From contig JABGQV010000050.1 of assembly GCA_018648655.1 (NCBI GenBank), positions 1 through 39,151 on the forward strand: a stretch of 39,151 nucleotides of DNA, in the 5' to 3' direction. How positions within the stretch are numbered: position 1 is the stretch's first letter; each line of letters opens with the position of its first letter. The stretch is from Anaerolineae bacterium (GTDB lineage Bacteria > Chloroflexota > Anaerolineae > Anaerolineales > Villigracilaceae). The notes below the pieces were generated by a model. It made no database searches, was not told where the DNA came from, and saw nothing but the letters and a program-made list of their open reading frames with translations. A program made the translations under genes and the position numbers. Of this stretch, positions 6,555 through 15,646 are shown one piece after another.

Positions 6555-7892
6555 ATGAACACCAAAGAATTACTCGAACGTATTGAAAAAGATAATGTCA
6601 AATTTATTTCCTTGCAATTTACCGATGTCGCCGGCACAGTGAAATCGGTAGATATGCCTGTGCGAAACTTTCCTGATGCCGCAGAAGATGGCGTTTGGTT
6701 TGATGGCTCGTCAGTAGCTGGGTTTGGACGCATTCAAGAGAGCGATATGCGCCTAATCGTAGATAAAGACACTTACGCTGTTTTGCCGTGGTCGCCAGAA
6801 GAGCGCCGCCGCGCACGCGTTTTCTGTGATGTATATACGCCAGATGGTGAGCCCTTTGAAGGCGACCCACGCGGCACGCTCAAACGCATGTTGGCAAAAA
6901 TTGCCAAACGCGGCTGGACACTAAATATAGGCGCAGAGCCTGAGTTCTTCCTTTTCAAACGGGGAAATGGCTCTGGCGTTCACCCCGTGCCGCATGATGT
7001 AGGTGGTTATTTCGATTTTTCAGCCAACGACGAAGCTGTGCGCGTACGCACGGAGCTAATGGAAGCCCTCGACGAAATGGGCTTAGATATCGAAGTTGGG
7101 CATCACGAAGTCGCCTTAGGACAACACGAAATCGATTTCCGATACGATGATGCACTACGCATTGCCGATAATATCCTAACTCTAAAATATACGGTGAAGG
7201 CAATTGCCGCCCAAAACGGCTTGGTCGCTTCATTTATGCCAAAACCAATTTTTGGCGAAAATGGCTCAGGCATGCACTGCCATCAATCGCTTTTTGATGA
7301 GAATGGCGAAAACCTCTTCTTTGACGATAACGATGAGTTCAAACTCTCAAAATTAGCCTATCACTTTATGGCTGGGCAATTGAAACACGCTCGCGCCCTC
7401 ACTGCTGTGGTTGCCCCAACCATCAACTCTTATAAACGCTTGGTGCCCGGCTACGAAGCACCTGTTTATATCGGCTGGGCGCAAACCAATCGCTCCGCGC
7501 TGATTCGTATTCCGCGCCATATTGAAGGACGCGACAAAGCCGTGCGTGCCGAATTACGCTTCCCTGATCCTGCATCGAATCCATATTTGGCTTTCGCTGC
7601 CATGCTCGGGGCCGCGCTGGATGGTATTGATAATGAAATGGAAGTTGGTTCTCCAATGAATAATATCAATATCTACCATCTCACTGCCGAAGAACGTGCA
7701 GAAAAAGGTATCGATTCTTTGCCCGGTTCTCTCGCCGAAGCCATGCGCGAACTAGAAAATAACGATGTAATCAAAGACGCTTTGGGCAAACCCGCCTATG
7801 AGGCTTTCGCCCGTGCCAAATGGGCCGAAGTTGATGAGCACCGCCTAAACGTTTCTGATTGGGAAGTGAAGCGCTATTTAGAAACAGCATAA
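6555..7892 (+). CDS. glnA: Glutamine synthetase, type I (alpha-like)
   Basis: The enzyme makes glutamine from glutamate, ammonia and ATP in the cytoplasm. ATG 6555 is chosen because AGGAG lies about 6 bases upstream; the in-frame codon at 6498 overlaps a hairpin. At 445 residues it matches GSI-alpha enzymes. Visible signatures are VWFDGSSVAGFGRIQESDM (about 46-64), GAEPEFFLF, NGSGMHCHQSLF, the ATP/Glu region VPGYEAPVYIGWAQTNRSAL and an RFPDPASNPYLAFAAML segment. The region around NIYHLTAEERAEKGI resembles alpha-type enzymes rather than the NLYDLP adenylylation loop of the beta type, so regulation is probably by feedback inhibition or repressor binding. A cupin gene follows 12 bases downstream. 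Confidence 0.95.
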   Translation: MNTKELLERIEKDNVKFISLQFTDVAGTVKSVDMPVRNFPDAAEDGVWFDGSSVAGFGRIQESDMRLIVDKDTYAVLPWSPEERRRARVFCDVYTPDGEPFEGDPRGTLKRMLAKIAKRGWTLNIGAEPEFFLFKRGNGSGVHPVPHDVGGYFDFSANDEAVRVRTELMEALDEMGLDIEVGHHEVALGQHEIDFRYDDALRIADNILTLKYTVKAIAAQNGLVASFMPKPIFGENGSGMHCHQSLFDENGENLFFDDNDEFKLSKLAYHFMAGQLKHARALTAVVAPTINSYKRLVPGYEAPVYIGWAQTNRSALIRIPRHIEGRDKAVRAELRFPDPASNPYLAFAAMLGAALDGIDNEMEVGSPMNNINIYHLTAEERAEKGIDSLPGSLAEAMRELENNDVIKDALGKPAYEAFARAKWAEVDEHRLNVSDWEVKRYLETA

Positions 7893-7904
7893 AAGGAAAA
7901 TATA

Positions 7905-8264
7905 GTGAGTAAAGTAAATATAGCTGAGAAATTCGCTCAGTTTGACGGCTATTGGGAACCGAAAATAGCTGGTGAGTTAAATAATCAATATGTCAAATTA
8001 GCGAAATTAAAAGGCGAATTTATATGGCATCATCACGAAAATGAAGACGAACTTTTTCTCGTGATAAAAGGCAGATTGATAATCAAGTTGCGAGATGGCG
8101 ATGTCGAATTAAACGAAGGCGAATTCTACATTATCCCAAGAGGCATAGAACATAAGCCTGTCGCTAAAATTGAAGTTCATATTCTTTTATTTGAGCCAAA
8201 AGGCACGGTCAACACAGGCAATGCGGATTCAGAAAAAACCATCAACGAGCTTGAAGTAATATAA
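7905..8264 (+). CDS. Cupin-domain protein
   Basis: This is a 119-residue single-domain cupin. The first metal motif appears as WHHHENEDELFLVIKGRL (about 42-59) and the second as GEFYIIPRGIEHKPVA, supplying His and Glu ligands for a divalent metal. It starts at GTG with AAGGAAAA upstream, 12 bases after glnA, so it is likely co-transcribed. Small cupins of this type include isomerases, dioxygenases and binding proteins; the sequence does not decide between them. A strong terminator follows, so glnA and this gene form a closed two-gene unit. Confidence 0.85.
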   Translation: MSKVNIAEKFAQFDGYWEPKIAGELNNQYVKLAKLKGEFIWHHHENEDELFLVIKGRLIIKLRDGDVELNEGEFYIIPRGIEHKPVAKIEVHILLFEPKGTVNTGNADSEKTINELEVI

Positions 8265-8286
8265 GAATCAGTATTGGGAAATAGAA

Positions 8287-8328
8287 AAATTCCCTTTGAG
8301 ATGATAGTTTTCTCAAAGGGAATTTTTT
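8287..8328. terminator. Strong terminator after the glnA-cupin operon
   Basis: A perfect 15-bp stem (8287-8301 with 8311-8325, AAATTCCCTTTGAGA and its complement) with a 9-nt loop runs into a T6 tract on the plus strand. It lies between convergent genes, and the A-rich left side lets it work for the minus strand as well. Confidence 0.85.
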
Positions 8329-8431
8329 ATTTGGATGAAAAACCGCACAACGAACTTGATTTAGACTTGGTTACCCTAAAAGACACCTTCTCGGCGAAAA
8401 GCATCATTCTGTCTTCAAAATCCCGCATTCA

Positions 8432-9355
8432 TTATTTGCTTTTCTCCATCATCCTGCAAAAAGTGCAAAGCTCAAGCGCGGATGTCGGTTGCCCGCAAGA
8501 TGGGCAAATATGTAATTCTGGCACAATCTCAGTAGTCGGCTCAGCAAAAAGCCCCTTCTTTTTAGCCGAAAGAAATTTGGTAAAAAAATGTATCTTTGCT
8601 CCGGGGTGTTCATGCTCTAGCTGGTTAAGTAACTCTTTATATTGCGTCGAAGTTGAGCCCTCTGCAAAGGGACATTCATCGTAAATATATTCAATACCCC
8701 GTAAAAGCGTATAGGCTGCCATCTCACGCTCATAGAAACGGAATAAAGGTTTTACTTTACGGGCTAAACCATCTCGCTCAGCAAGAACCGGATGTTGGCG
8801 AATCAGATAATCACCATTCCATTGAAGGGTATTTGAGAAAAGAGTCGCGGCTTCGTCATCAAGATTATGACCAGTAGCGAGAACATCATAACCAAAGTCA
8901 CGGGCAATCCGATTCATCTCGTGGCGTTTTACGAGACCACAAGAGGAGCAAGGTTTGTCGCGTCCGCGCTTAGTTTCTTTAGCTAGGGTCGGCAGATCTA
9001 TCCCGTAATCAGATGTCATATTAACGACATGCAAGTTCAGGTCACGTGCCTTTGCGAATTCTTCTGTCAAACGCTGCGATTCAGAAGAGTAACTAATCCC
9101 TTCATCAATCCCAAGCGCGATATATAACCCATCTGCTTGATAGCCAAGTATCTGGAGCATATCCCAGAGAGCGAGTGAATCTTTGCCACCAGAAACAGCG
9201 ACAAGGATTTTCTCATCGGGCGTAAACATTTTTTGTTTTTCAATATGCTTCAACATCTGCTCTGGGAGCCATTGCAAGAAATCGTCTTTGCAAAGCCCCA
9301 TATTATGCTGACGCATATTGATAACGGCTTTACCGCCACATTTTTTACATTTCAT
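8432..9355 (-). CDS. ttuA: TtuA/Ncs6-family tRNA 2-thiolation enzyme
   Basis: The 307-residue PP-loop ATPase has VAVSGGKDSLALW at about 52-64. An N-terminal zinc ribbon (Cys3, Cys6, His17, Cys22) and a C-terminal one (CPSCGQPTS...CTFC) mark the TtuA/Ncs6 group rather than TilS or TtcA. Cysteines in KPCSSCG and DECPF are the expected Fe-S ligands. TtuA activates a tRNA uridine by adenylation and inserts sulfur; in Thermus it makes s2T at position 54. The gene for a ubiquitin-like carrier ending in GG lies 36 bases upstream on the same strand, the natural partner. The exact tRNA position in this organism is not shown by sequence; a U34-type role (Ncs6) is an alternative. Confidence 0.85.
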   Translation of the reverse strand: MKCKKCGGKAVINMRQHNMGLCKDDFLQWLPEQMLKHIEKQKMFTPDEKILVAVSGGKDSLALWDMLQILGYQADGLYIALGIDEGISYSSESQRLTEEFAKARDLNLHVVNMTSDYGIDLPTLAKETKRGRDKPCSSCGLVKRHEMNRIARDFGYDVLATGHNLDDEAATLFSNTLQWNGDYLIRQHPVLAERDGLARKVKPLFRFYEREMAAYTLLRGIEYIYDECPFAEGSTSTQYKELLNQLEHEHPGAKIHFFTKFLSAKKKGLFAEPTTEIVPELHICPSCGQPTSALELCTFCRMMEKSK

Positions 9356-9391
9356 ATTGGTCTAAGTATTTTTTAGTTTTGTGGTCGCTTC

Positions 9392-9592
9392 TTATCCACC
9401 AGAAATGACTGAAACCAATTTAATAGTTTCGCCCTCTTTGATAATATTATCTTCGGTAATTAGTTCACCCTCGCGCACACAAATAACCGATTCGGGGAGG
9501 ATTTCTAAACGTCTGAGTGCAACCCGAAGGGTAGAGCCAGCTTTGACCTCGTATTTTTTATCACGGAGAATAATTGTGCTTGTTTTTTTCAT
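9392..9592 (-). CDS. ttuB: TtuB-like ubiquitin-fold sulfur carrier protein
   Basis: This 66-residue protein belongs to the MoaD/ThiS/TtuB beta-grasp group and ends in VISGG. The terminal Gly-Gly is where a carrier is adenylated and thiocarboxylated. It lies directly upstream of the TtuA-like gene on the same strand, so the likely role is sulfur donor for tRNA thiolation. No E1-like activating enzyme is in the window and must be encoded elsewhere. ThiS or MoaD function is possible, but no thiamine genes are adjacent and the moeA genes are 24 kb away. Confidence 0.8.
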   Translation of the reverse strand: MKKTSTIILRDKKYEVKAGSTLRVALRRLEILPESVICVREGELITEDNIIKEGETIKLVSVISGG

Positions 9593-9603
9593 AGCGGTGA
9601 TTT

Positions 9604-9621
9604 TACCACTTTCTTATGGTA
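9604..9621. promoter_or_regulatory. Inverted repeat in the divergent ttuB/yraN promoter gap
   Basis: TACCA (9604-9608) and TGGTA (9617-9621) are inverted around an 8-base spacer, within the 39-base gap between the divergent TtuB-like and YraN-family genes. It could be a shared operator. Short repeats like this also occur by chance. Confidence 0.25.
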
Positions 9622-9631
9622 GGATTTAAGC

Positions 9632-9988
9632 ATGGCAAATCATAATCAAAAAATCGGGCGCTGGGGTGAGGAAGTTGCCTCAGTGTATTTACAAAAAAAA
9701 GGTTATAAATTTGTGGATATGAACGTCCGTACCCCTCATGGCGAGATTGATATTATTCTGCAAGACGATAAGATAACTGTTTTCGTTGAAGTCAAAACAC
9801 GGACTTCAACCCAGTATGGCCCTCCTGAAATGGCGATCACACGTCAAAAACAATTAAATATGTTTAACTCGGCAGAGTATTATGCTGAAGAACATAAAAT
9901 AATCCACTGGCAGATTGATGCTATTTCAGTAGAAGGAAATCCAAATAGCCGAGAACCAAAAATCACGCATTTTGAAGATGTTATTTAA
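9632..9988 (+). CDS. YraN/UPF0102-family predicted endonuclease
   Basis: The 118-residue protein has the YraN core of the PD-(D/E)XK nuclease superfamily: GRWGEEVASVYLQKKGYKF, then GEIDIILQD and FVEVKTR (about 29-57), which hold the Glu-Asp...Glu-x-Lys metal-binding residues. Family members are small putative nucleases, often near rnhB or rsmI and linked to DNA uptake or recombination, with no settled function. AGGA lies 7 bases before the ATG. The next gene, miaA, begins 18 bases downstream, suggesting an operon. Confidence 0.85.
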   Translation: MANHNQKIGRWGEEVASVYLQKKGYKFVDMNVRTPHGEIDIILQDDKITVFVEVKTRTSTQYGPPEMAITRQKQLNMFNSAEYYAEEHKIIHWQIDAISVEGNPNSREPKITHFEDVI

Positions 9989-10006
9989 ATATTAAAGGTT
10001 AAAAAA

Positions 10007-10954
10007 TTGAAAGTTGAAGGTGTAAAGCTCCCCCTGATTGCCATAATTGGCCCCACAGCTGTTGGGAAGACAGAACTGTCTTTACAACTTGCAGAGCGAT
10101 TTAACGGTGAAATTATCTCGTCTGATTCGCGGCTGTTTTATCGCGGAATGAATATTGGTACAGCAAAGCCATCTACAGAAGAAATGGCGCGAGTGCCCCA
10201 TCATTTAATAGATATAGCTGATCCTGATGAAATTTGGGCTTTAGCTCAATTTCAAAAATCAGCGCAGGCAATTATTGTAGATATTTGCGCACGAGGCAAA
10301 CTTCCTTTTTTAGTGGGCGGCACAGGCCAATATTTTCGCTCAGTAACAGAGGGTTGGCTCCCCCCAGAAGTGAAGGCAGATAAAAGATTACGAGGAGAAT
10401 TAGAAAAGCTGGAAGCAGAAAAAGGTAGTCAATGGTTACACGAAAAATTAATGATGCTTGACCCTGTAGCGAGTGAAAAAATTGATTATAGAAATATACG
10501 ACGCGTTATTAGAGCATTGGAAGTTATTTTTACTACCGGGAAGAAGTTTTCATCTCTGCGGAAGCAAAAAGGCGAATCTCCATATAATTTGCTCACTATT
10601 GGGCTAAAGCGAGAGCGCCCTGAATTATATGAACGTGTAGATTTAAGAATTGAAAAAATGTTTGAAGCTGGGTTATTAAATGAAGCACAAAGTTTATTAG
10701 ATGCAGGTTATTCTGACGAACTGCCTAGTATGTCTGCCTTAGGCTACAGAGAATGTATTTCTGTATTAAGGGGAGAAATGGATGTAGAAGAAGCCAAAAT
10801 GCTGATGCGACGTATTACGCGAAAGTTCGTGCGGAAGCAAGCTAATTGGTTCAAAGATGATGACGATAGGATTAAGTGGTTTGACGCGCGCGAAGCCGAT
10901 CTTTTCACCCAAATAGAAAGAAAAATTGAAATATGGCTAAAAAGATATAAGTAA
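10007..10954 (+). CDS. miaA: tRNA dimethylallyltransferase
   Basis: MiaA transfers dimethylallyl from DMAPP to A37 of tRNAs that read codons starting with U. The 315-residue product has the P-loop IGPTAVGKTELS (about 14-25), SSDSRLFYRGMNIGTAKP, the VGGTGQYF motif and the IDYRNIRRVIRALEV segment. All are standard for MiaA, and the length fits. The start is a TTG at 10007 with AAAGG 8 bases upstream; no ATG is better placed. It follows the YraN-family gene by 18 bases. It adds to the tRNA-modification theme begun by the TtuA/B pair just to the left. Confidence 0.95.
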   Translation: MKVEGVKLPLIAIIGPTAVGKTELSLQLAERFNGEIISSDSRLFYRGMNIGTAKPSTEEMARVPHHLIDIADPDEIWALAQFQKSAQAIIVDICARGKLPFLVGGTGQYFRSVTEGWLPPEVKADKRLRGELEKLEAEKGSQWLHEKLMMLDPVASEKIDYRNIRRVIRALEVIFTTGKKFSSLRKQKGESPYNLLTIGLKRERPELYERVDLRIEKMFEAGLLNEAQSLLDAGYSDELPSMSALGYRECISVLRGEMDVEEAKMLMRRITRKFVRKQANWFKDDDDRIKWFDAREADLFTQIERKIEIWLKRYK

Positions 10955-10970
10955 TACGATTTTTTTCCAG

Positions 10971-10976
10971 TATAAT
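10971..10976 (+). promoter_or_regulatory. Candidate -10 element upstream of the acyl-CoA ligase gene
   Basis: TATAAT lies 48 bases before the ATG at 11019. At 17-bp spacing the upstream hexamer is not TTGACA-like, so only the -10 is supported. Confidence 0.35.
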
Positions 10977-11018
10977 AAAGGGGCTGTTTTCAAATTCGCC
11001 TAGAAAAGGAGCTTGCTA

Positions 11019-12716
11019 ATGGAAGGACTGTGGATTAAGAATTACGATGCTGAGGTACCAAAACATCTTGAGTACCCAAAGAAACCTTTATTTCATTTTT
11101 TGGAAGAGGAAGCAGAAAAAAATCCCGATAAAGTTTGTACAATTTTTAAGGGTGCAACTATTTCCTATAAGGAAATAAATGACACTACAGATGCCCTCGC
11201 AGGAGCCTTAGCCGGTTTAGGTGTTAAAAAAGGTGATCGCGTGGGTATTTTTATGCCCAATACACCCCAATTTGTAATTGCTTATTATGCCGTTTTAAAA
11301 GCAGGCGGTGTTGTAGTTGCATCAAACCCTCTTTATACAGCTACTGAGATTGCGCATCAGGCAAATGATGCAGGTATTGAAGTAATGCTCGTGATGAGCA
11401 ATTTCTATAAAACTGTAAAAGAAGCGCAAGCTGATACAAAAATCAAAACCGTAGTCGTAACAAACTTAAAAGAAACGCTCCCTGCCTTAACACGCGTTTT
11501 ATTTACTTTAGCAGTAGAGAAAAAAGGTGGCCATCGCATTGAAGGTGGATTACCCGAAGGCGACCTTTGGATGAAAGACTTGCTTGCCAAATATCAACCT
11601 TCTGACCGCCCCAAACTAGATATTGGTCCTGATGATCCTTGTCTCTTCCAATACAGTGGTGGCACAACCGGTGTTCCAAAAGCAGCAGTTGCATTGCACC
11701 GCAATATTGTTGCCAATTCTTTACAAATTAAGAACTGGATGACAAACTTAGAAGCTGATGGTGAAGTTGTTCTGATGGCAATACCTCTTTTCCATGTTTA
11801 TGGCATGGTTGCCGGAATGAACTTTGGTATGGCAACTGGCTCTAGTTTGGTTATGGTGCCGAATCCACGCGATTTGAAAGATGTTTTGGATAATATCAGC
11901 AAATATCGTGCTTCAATCTTCCCCGCTGTACCAACACTTTATAACGCAATTAATAATCACCCTGATGTTCTATCAGGAAAATATGATTTATCTTCGATAA
12001 AGGCTTGTATTTCTGGCTCAGCTGCGCTGATGCGAGAAACAAAAGATAAATTTGAAGAATTGACTGGCGGAAAAGTTTTCGAAGGCTATGGTCTTTCAGA
12101 AGCCCCAACTGCCACTCACTGTAATCCTATGGGCGGCGTGAATAAAACAGGCTCTATTGGGATGCCACTTCCCGATGTAGATTGCAGAATTATTGACCTT
12201 GATGATGGCGAAACCGAAATGGCAACGGGTGAAATTGGCGAGATTATTGTCAAAGGCCCCCAAGTAATGCGCGGATACCATAATATGCCCACAGAAACAG
12301 CCAATTCTCTACGTGAGTGGAATGGCGAAACCTGGCTCTATACAGGTGATATTGCCCGTATAGACGAAGATGGTTATTTCTATATTGTTGACCGCAAGAA
12401 AGAATTGATTAAACCTGGTGGCTTCCAAGTTTGGCCCCGTGAAGTAGAAGAGACAATTTCTGACCACCCGAAAGTCCTAGAAGTAGGTGTAGCCGGCATC
12501 CCTGACCCCTATCGCGGTGAAACTGTAAAGGCTTGGGTTGTTGTTAAAGAAGGCGAAACTCTTACTAAGGATGAAATAAGAGATTTTGCTAAAGAAAAAT
12601 TAGCTAAATATAAGGTGCCATCTCATGTTGAGTTCCGTGATGAGCTACCAAAGACCACTGTTGGCAAAATTTTACGACGTGAGCTAGTAAGACAGCATAA
12701 AGAAAGTGAAGAATAG
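11019..12716 (+). CDS. Long-chain fatty-acid-CoA ligase (AMP-binding family)
   Basis: ATG 11019 has AAAAGGAG 7 bases upstream and is preferred over the TTG at 11013. The 565-residue enzyme has the ANL-superfamily P-loop YSGGTTGVPKAA, GYGLSEAPTATH, YTGDIARIDEDGYFYIVDRKKELI split over the hinge, and the catalytic Lys motif TTVGKILRREL near the C-terminus. It forms acyl-AMP and then acyl-CoA, feeding beta-oxidation or lipid synthesis; chain length is not decided by sequence. It is a single gene between miaA and a strong terminator. Confidence 0.92.
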   Translation: MEGLWIKNYDAEVPKHLEYPKKPLFHFLEEEAEKNPDKVCTIFKGATISYKEINDTTDALAGALAGLGVKKGDRVGIFMPNTPQFVIAYYAVLKAGGVVVASNPLYTATEIAHQANDAGIEVMLVMSNFYKTVKEAQADTKIKTVVVTNLKETLPALTRVLFTLAVEKKGGHRIEGGLPEGDLWMKDLLAKYQPSDRPKLDIGPDDPCLFQYSGGTTGVPKAAVALHRNIVANSLQIKNWMTNLEADGEVVLMAIPLFHVYGMVAGMNFGMATGSSLVMVPNPRDLKDVLDNISKYRASIFPAVPTLYNAINNHPDVLSGKYDLSSIKACISGSAALMRETKDKFEELTGGKVFEGYGLSEAPTATHCNPMGGVNKTGSIGMPLPDVDCRIIDLDDGETEMATGEIGEIIVKGPQVMRGYHNMPTETANSLREWNGETWLYTGDIARIDEDGYFYIVDRKKELIKPGGFQVWPREVEETISDHPKVLEVGVAGIPDPYRGETVKAWVVVKEGETLTKDEIRDFAKEKLAKYKVPSHVEFRDELPKTTVGKILRRELVRQHKESEE

Positions 12717-12744
12717 GTTAGAGAAAAAATAAGCTAGAGAATCA

Positions 12745-12777
12745 AAAAGGAGGCTTTCCAATGAAAAGCCTCCTTTT
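12745..12777. terminator. Bidirectional terminator between acyl-CoA ligase and ftsH
   Basis: A perfect 13-bp stem (12745-12757 with 12765-12777) starts with AAAA and ends with TTTT, so it can stop both convergent transcripts. Confidence 0.85.
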
Positions 12778-12830
12778 ATTTTTAAGTCAGAAGAAGTATT
12801 TCTTGCTTTCGACTTTATATCGTATTTTCT

Positions 12831-14702
12831 TTACGCCATTACTTGTGGTGTACCACTCTTCTTATCAAAGGGTGGGGGGAAAATCTTTTCAAATTCTTCA
12901 CGAGTAAGATTTTCTTTCTCTATGAGTGCTTCAGCAACCGCATTTAATTCTTTGCGATGTTTCTTCAAAATGCTTTTAGCAGTTTTATATGCTATGTCTA
13001 CTAATTTTCGAACCTCAGCATCAATTTTCTGGGCAACTTCCTCAGAATAATCACGTTGCTCTGAAATCTCACGTCCTAAGAAAACCAATTCTTCTTTCTT
13101 ACCATAAGTCATTAAGCCAAGTTCATCGCTCATGCCTAATTGCGTAACCATACTACGCGCTATTTGCGTGACTTGTGAAATATCACTGGATGCACCTGAT
13201 GTAATATCATCAAAAACTTCTTCTTCGGCCACACGCCCACCAAGAGCGTAAGCCAAGGTTGCCATCATTTTCTTTCGTGATTGCAACATGCGATCTTCTT
13301 CTGGGCGGAACCAAGTTACACCGCCCGCTTGTCCACGTCCAATAATGGTTACTTTCTGAACAGGGTCAGCTTCGGCTATCGCATTGCCTACAACTGCGTG
13401 ACCTGCTTCATGATAAGCAATAATCCGCTTCTCTTCATCAGAAATGAGACGCGATTTTCGTTCAGGCCCCATCACTACCCGCTCTATTGCTTCTTCTAAA
13501 TCCTCTTGCTCAATCACTTTTTTATTGCGACGTGCAGCTAAAAGCGCGCCTTCGTTAATAAGATTCTCAAGGTCTGCGCCAACAAATCCGGGAGTGCCAC
13601 CTGCCAGAGAGCTTAAGTCTACGTTTGGAGCAAGGGGTTTGCCTTTTGAATGCACTTTCAAGATAGCCTCACGCCCTTTTTTATCGGGGCGATCCATCAT
13701 TACACGGCGATCAAAACGACCGGGGCGTAGCAAAGCAGGATCAAGAATATCTGGGCGATTCGTGGCCGCAATCATAATCACATTGGTCTCGGTATCAAAC
13801 CCGTCCATTTCTACAAGCATCTGGTTTAGTGTTTGCTCACGTTCATCGTGCGAGCCGCCTAAGCCTGCCCCACGCTGACGCCCGACCGCATCAATTTCAT
13901 CGATAAAGATAATACAGGGAGCATGCTTTTTGGCTTGTTCAAAAAGATCGCGAACTCGGCTTGCGCCAACACCAACAAACATTTCAACAAATTCAGACCC
14001 TGAAATAGAAAAGAAGGGAACACCCGCTTCGCCAGAAACGGCTTTTGCGAGAAGGGTTTTACCTGTTCCTGGTGCACCAACCAACAAAACACCTTTAGGG
14101 ATACGAGCGCCAAGTTGAATATATTTTTCTGGCTCTTGCAAAAAGTCTACAATTTCACTTAACTCTTCTTTTGATTCTTCTGCTCCTGCCACATCTTCAA
14201 AGGTGACTGTGGGATTCTCGCCTGTAAACATGCGAGCGCGAGATTTACCAAAAGACATAGCCTGATTATTGCTTCCTTGTGCCTGACGGAAGATAAAGAA
14301 AAGGATGCCTGCCATAAATATCACCGGCAAAATGACAAATAGATTTGAGAGTATAAGCTCCCAAGTACTAAGCGGCCGCGCTTCTATTTTTATCTTTCCT
14401 GTAGCTAGCACATTATGAGAAACACCTAAATTAAGCAACTGTTCAACCAAGGTAGTTGTAGGCTCTTTATGTGATACGCGCTCTATAGCATCTTCGCCTG
14501 CACCATAAATTACAACAACCTTATCATCTTTTCCGATAAGAATTCGGTTGACTTTTCCTGCTTGCACATCACGGGCAACTTCACTAATAGTGAGAGCCTC
14601 ATCTGTATCAGTCTCCTGTCTTATATTCATGTAGAGCATTGCGACAATCGCAACAAAGAACATGACATAAACAAGATATGATTGTTTTCGTTTAGATTCC
14701 AT
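12831..14702 (-). CDS. ftsH: ATP-dependent zinc metalloprotease FtsH
   Basis: FtsH is a membrane-anchored AAA+ protease that degrades misfolded membrane proteins and some regulators. The 623-residue protein has two N-terminal membrane helices (about 8-26 and 114-138) around a periplasmic domain, Walker A GAPGTGKT, Walker B IIFIDEID, the pore motif FVEMFVG, the SRH around [20 protein letters not shown], and the zinc site HEAGH with the downstream acidic ligand region. The start has AGGAGG 5 bases upstream. It is transcribed alone, with an extended -10 promoter candidate just upstream. Confidence 0.97.
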   Translation of the reverse strand: MESKRKQSYLVYVMFFVAIVAMLYMNIRQETDTDEALTISEVARDVQAGKVNRILIGKDDKVVVIYGAGEDAIERVSHKEPTTTLVEQLLNLGVSHNVLATGKIKIEARPLSTWELILSNLFVILPVIFMAGILFFIFRQAQGSNNQAMSFGKSRARMFTGENPTVTFEDVAGAEESKEELSEIVDFLQEPEKYIQLGARIPKGVLLVGAPGTGKTLLAKAVSGEAGVPFFSISGSEFVEMFVGVGASRVRDLFEQAKKHAPCIIFIDEIDAVGRQRGAGLGGSHDEREQTLNQMLVEMDGFDTETNVIMIAATNRPDILDPALLRPGRFDRRVMMDRPDKKGREAILKVHSKGKPLAPNVDLSSLAGGTPGFVGADLENLINEGALLAARRNKKVIEQEDLEEAIERVVMGPERKSRLISDEEKRIIAYHEAGHAVVGNAIAEADPVQKVTIIGRGQAGGVTWFRPEEDRMLQSRKKMMATLAYALGGRVAEEEVFDDITSGASSDISQVTQIARSMVTQLGMSDELGLMTYGKKEELVFLGREISEQRDYSEEVAQKIDAEVRKLVDIAYKTAKSILKKHRKELNAVAEALIEKENLTREEFEKIFPPPFDKKSGTPQVMA

Positions 14703-14726
14703 AGAATCCTCCTATATGAAAATGAA

Positions 14727-14735
14727 ATTATACCA
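14727..14735 (-). promoter_or_regulatory. Extended -10 promoter of ftsH
   Basis: On the minus strand TGGTATAAT forms an extended -10 (TGnTATAAT) about 25 bases upstream of the ftsH ATG. The -35 at 17-18 bp spacing is weak (GTTTCT), as expected for an extended -10 promoter. Confidence 0.5.
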
Positions 14736-14830
14736 ATATTTACCTTATTAGAAACTCTTGGAACCCAAATTCATATAATTCTCTAAGATTGTTTTTATCA
14801 GCTAATTAGATGCTTATTTGATATAAAAAA

Positions 14831-15592
14831 TTACTTAATTCTCAACTCAATTGGGCAATGGTCTGAACCAAGCACATCATCATGAATAATCACGTCTTCT
14901 ACGCGAGGCAGCAAGTTTTCAGAAATCAAGAAATAATCAATCCGCCAGCCAACATTACGTGCGCGCGCACCACCACGATAAGACCACCAAGAGTATTGTT
15001 CCTTCTCAGGATTAAGATACCTAAATGGATCAACAAAACCATGTTCGAGATATTTATCGATCATGGCGCGTTCTTCGGGCAAAAAACCTGATGTTTTATG
15101 ATTGCTTTTATGATTCTTTAAATCAATTTCATTATGAGCAGTATTGAAATCGCCAGTAATAATAACGGATTCGCCTGCTGCATGAAGCGCATTGCACTCT
15201 TCTAGTAAAAGCTCATAAAAATCAAGCTTATACTGCACGCGTTCGTGCCCACGCTGTCCATTAGGAAAATAGATATTATAGAGATAAAAATCTGTGTGAC
15301 GCGTGCGAGTCACACGCCCTTCTACATCAAAACGCTCACTTCCAAGCCCCAAGTTTACTTCACGTGCGTCTTCTTTAAGCCAAGTAGCAGTACCGCTATA
15401 ACCCTTTTTCTCCGCGGGATTCCAAATAATCTCATAGCCATCCACTTCTCGCTGCTCTTCTGTTAATTGTTCGGGCAAAACGCGTGTTTCTTGTAAGCAC
15501 ATTGCATCGGGCGATTGCTCAATAATCCAAGGTAAAACATCTTTCTTTAGAGCAGCCCTTAGCCCGTTTACATTCCAAGTAATTATTTTCAT
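14831..15592 (-). CDS. xth: Exodeoxyribonuclease III / AP endonuclease
   Basis: This 253-residue member of the EEP (exonuclease-endonuclease-phosphatase) fold has the ordered ExoIII motifs: ITWNVNGLRA (4-13), LQETR with the metal-binding Glu, the YFPNG loop, GDFNTAHNEID, and a final GSDHCPIELRI with the catalytic Asp-His. It removes 3' blocks and cleaves at abasic sites in base-excision repair. It is divergent from the response-regulator gene at 15647 with a 54-base gap, and is not tightly linked to ftsH. Confidence 0.93.
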   Translation of the reverse strand: MKIITWNVNGLRAALKKDVLPWIIEQSPDAMCLQETRVLPEQLTEEQREVDGYEIIWNPAEKKGYSGTATWLKEDAREVNLGLGSERFDVEGRVTRTRHTDFYLYNIYFPNGQRGHERVQYKLDFYELLLEECNALHAAGESVIITGDFNTAHNEIDLKNHKSNHKTSGFLPEERAMIDKYLEHGFVDPFRYLNPEKEQYSWWSYRGGARARNVGWRIDYFLISENLLPRVEDVIIHDDVLGSDHCPIELRIK

Positions 15593-15646
15593 TTTATATC
15601 CTCTTCTATGGTAAACTTAATTCATATTTTTTAAGGGAAAGAACTT

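Noticed and set aside
13444-13878. Open frame of 144 codons opposite ftsH
   Set aside because: It is antisense to the conserved AAA+ domain, and its composition is explained by ftsH codons.
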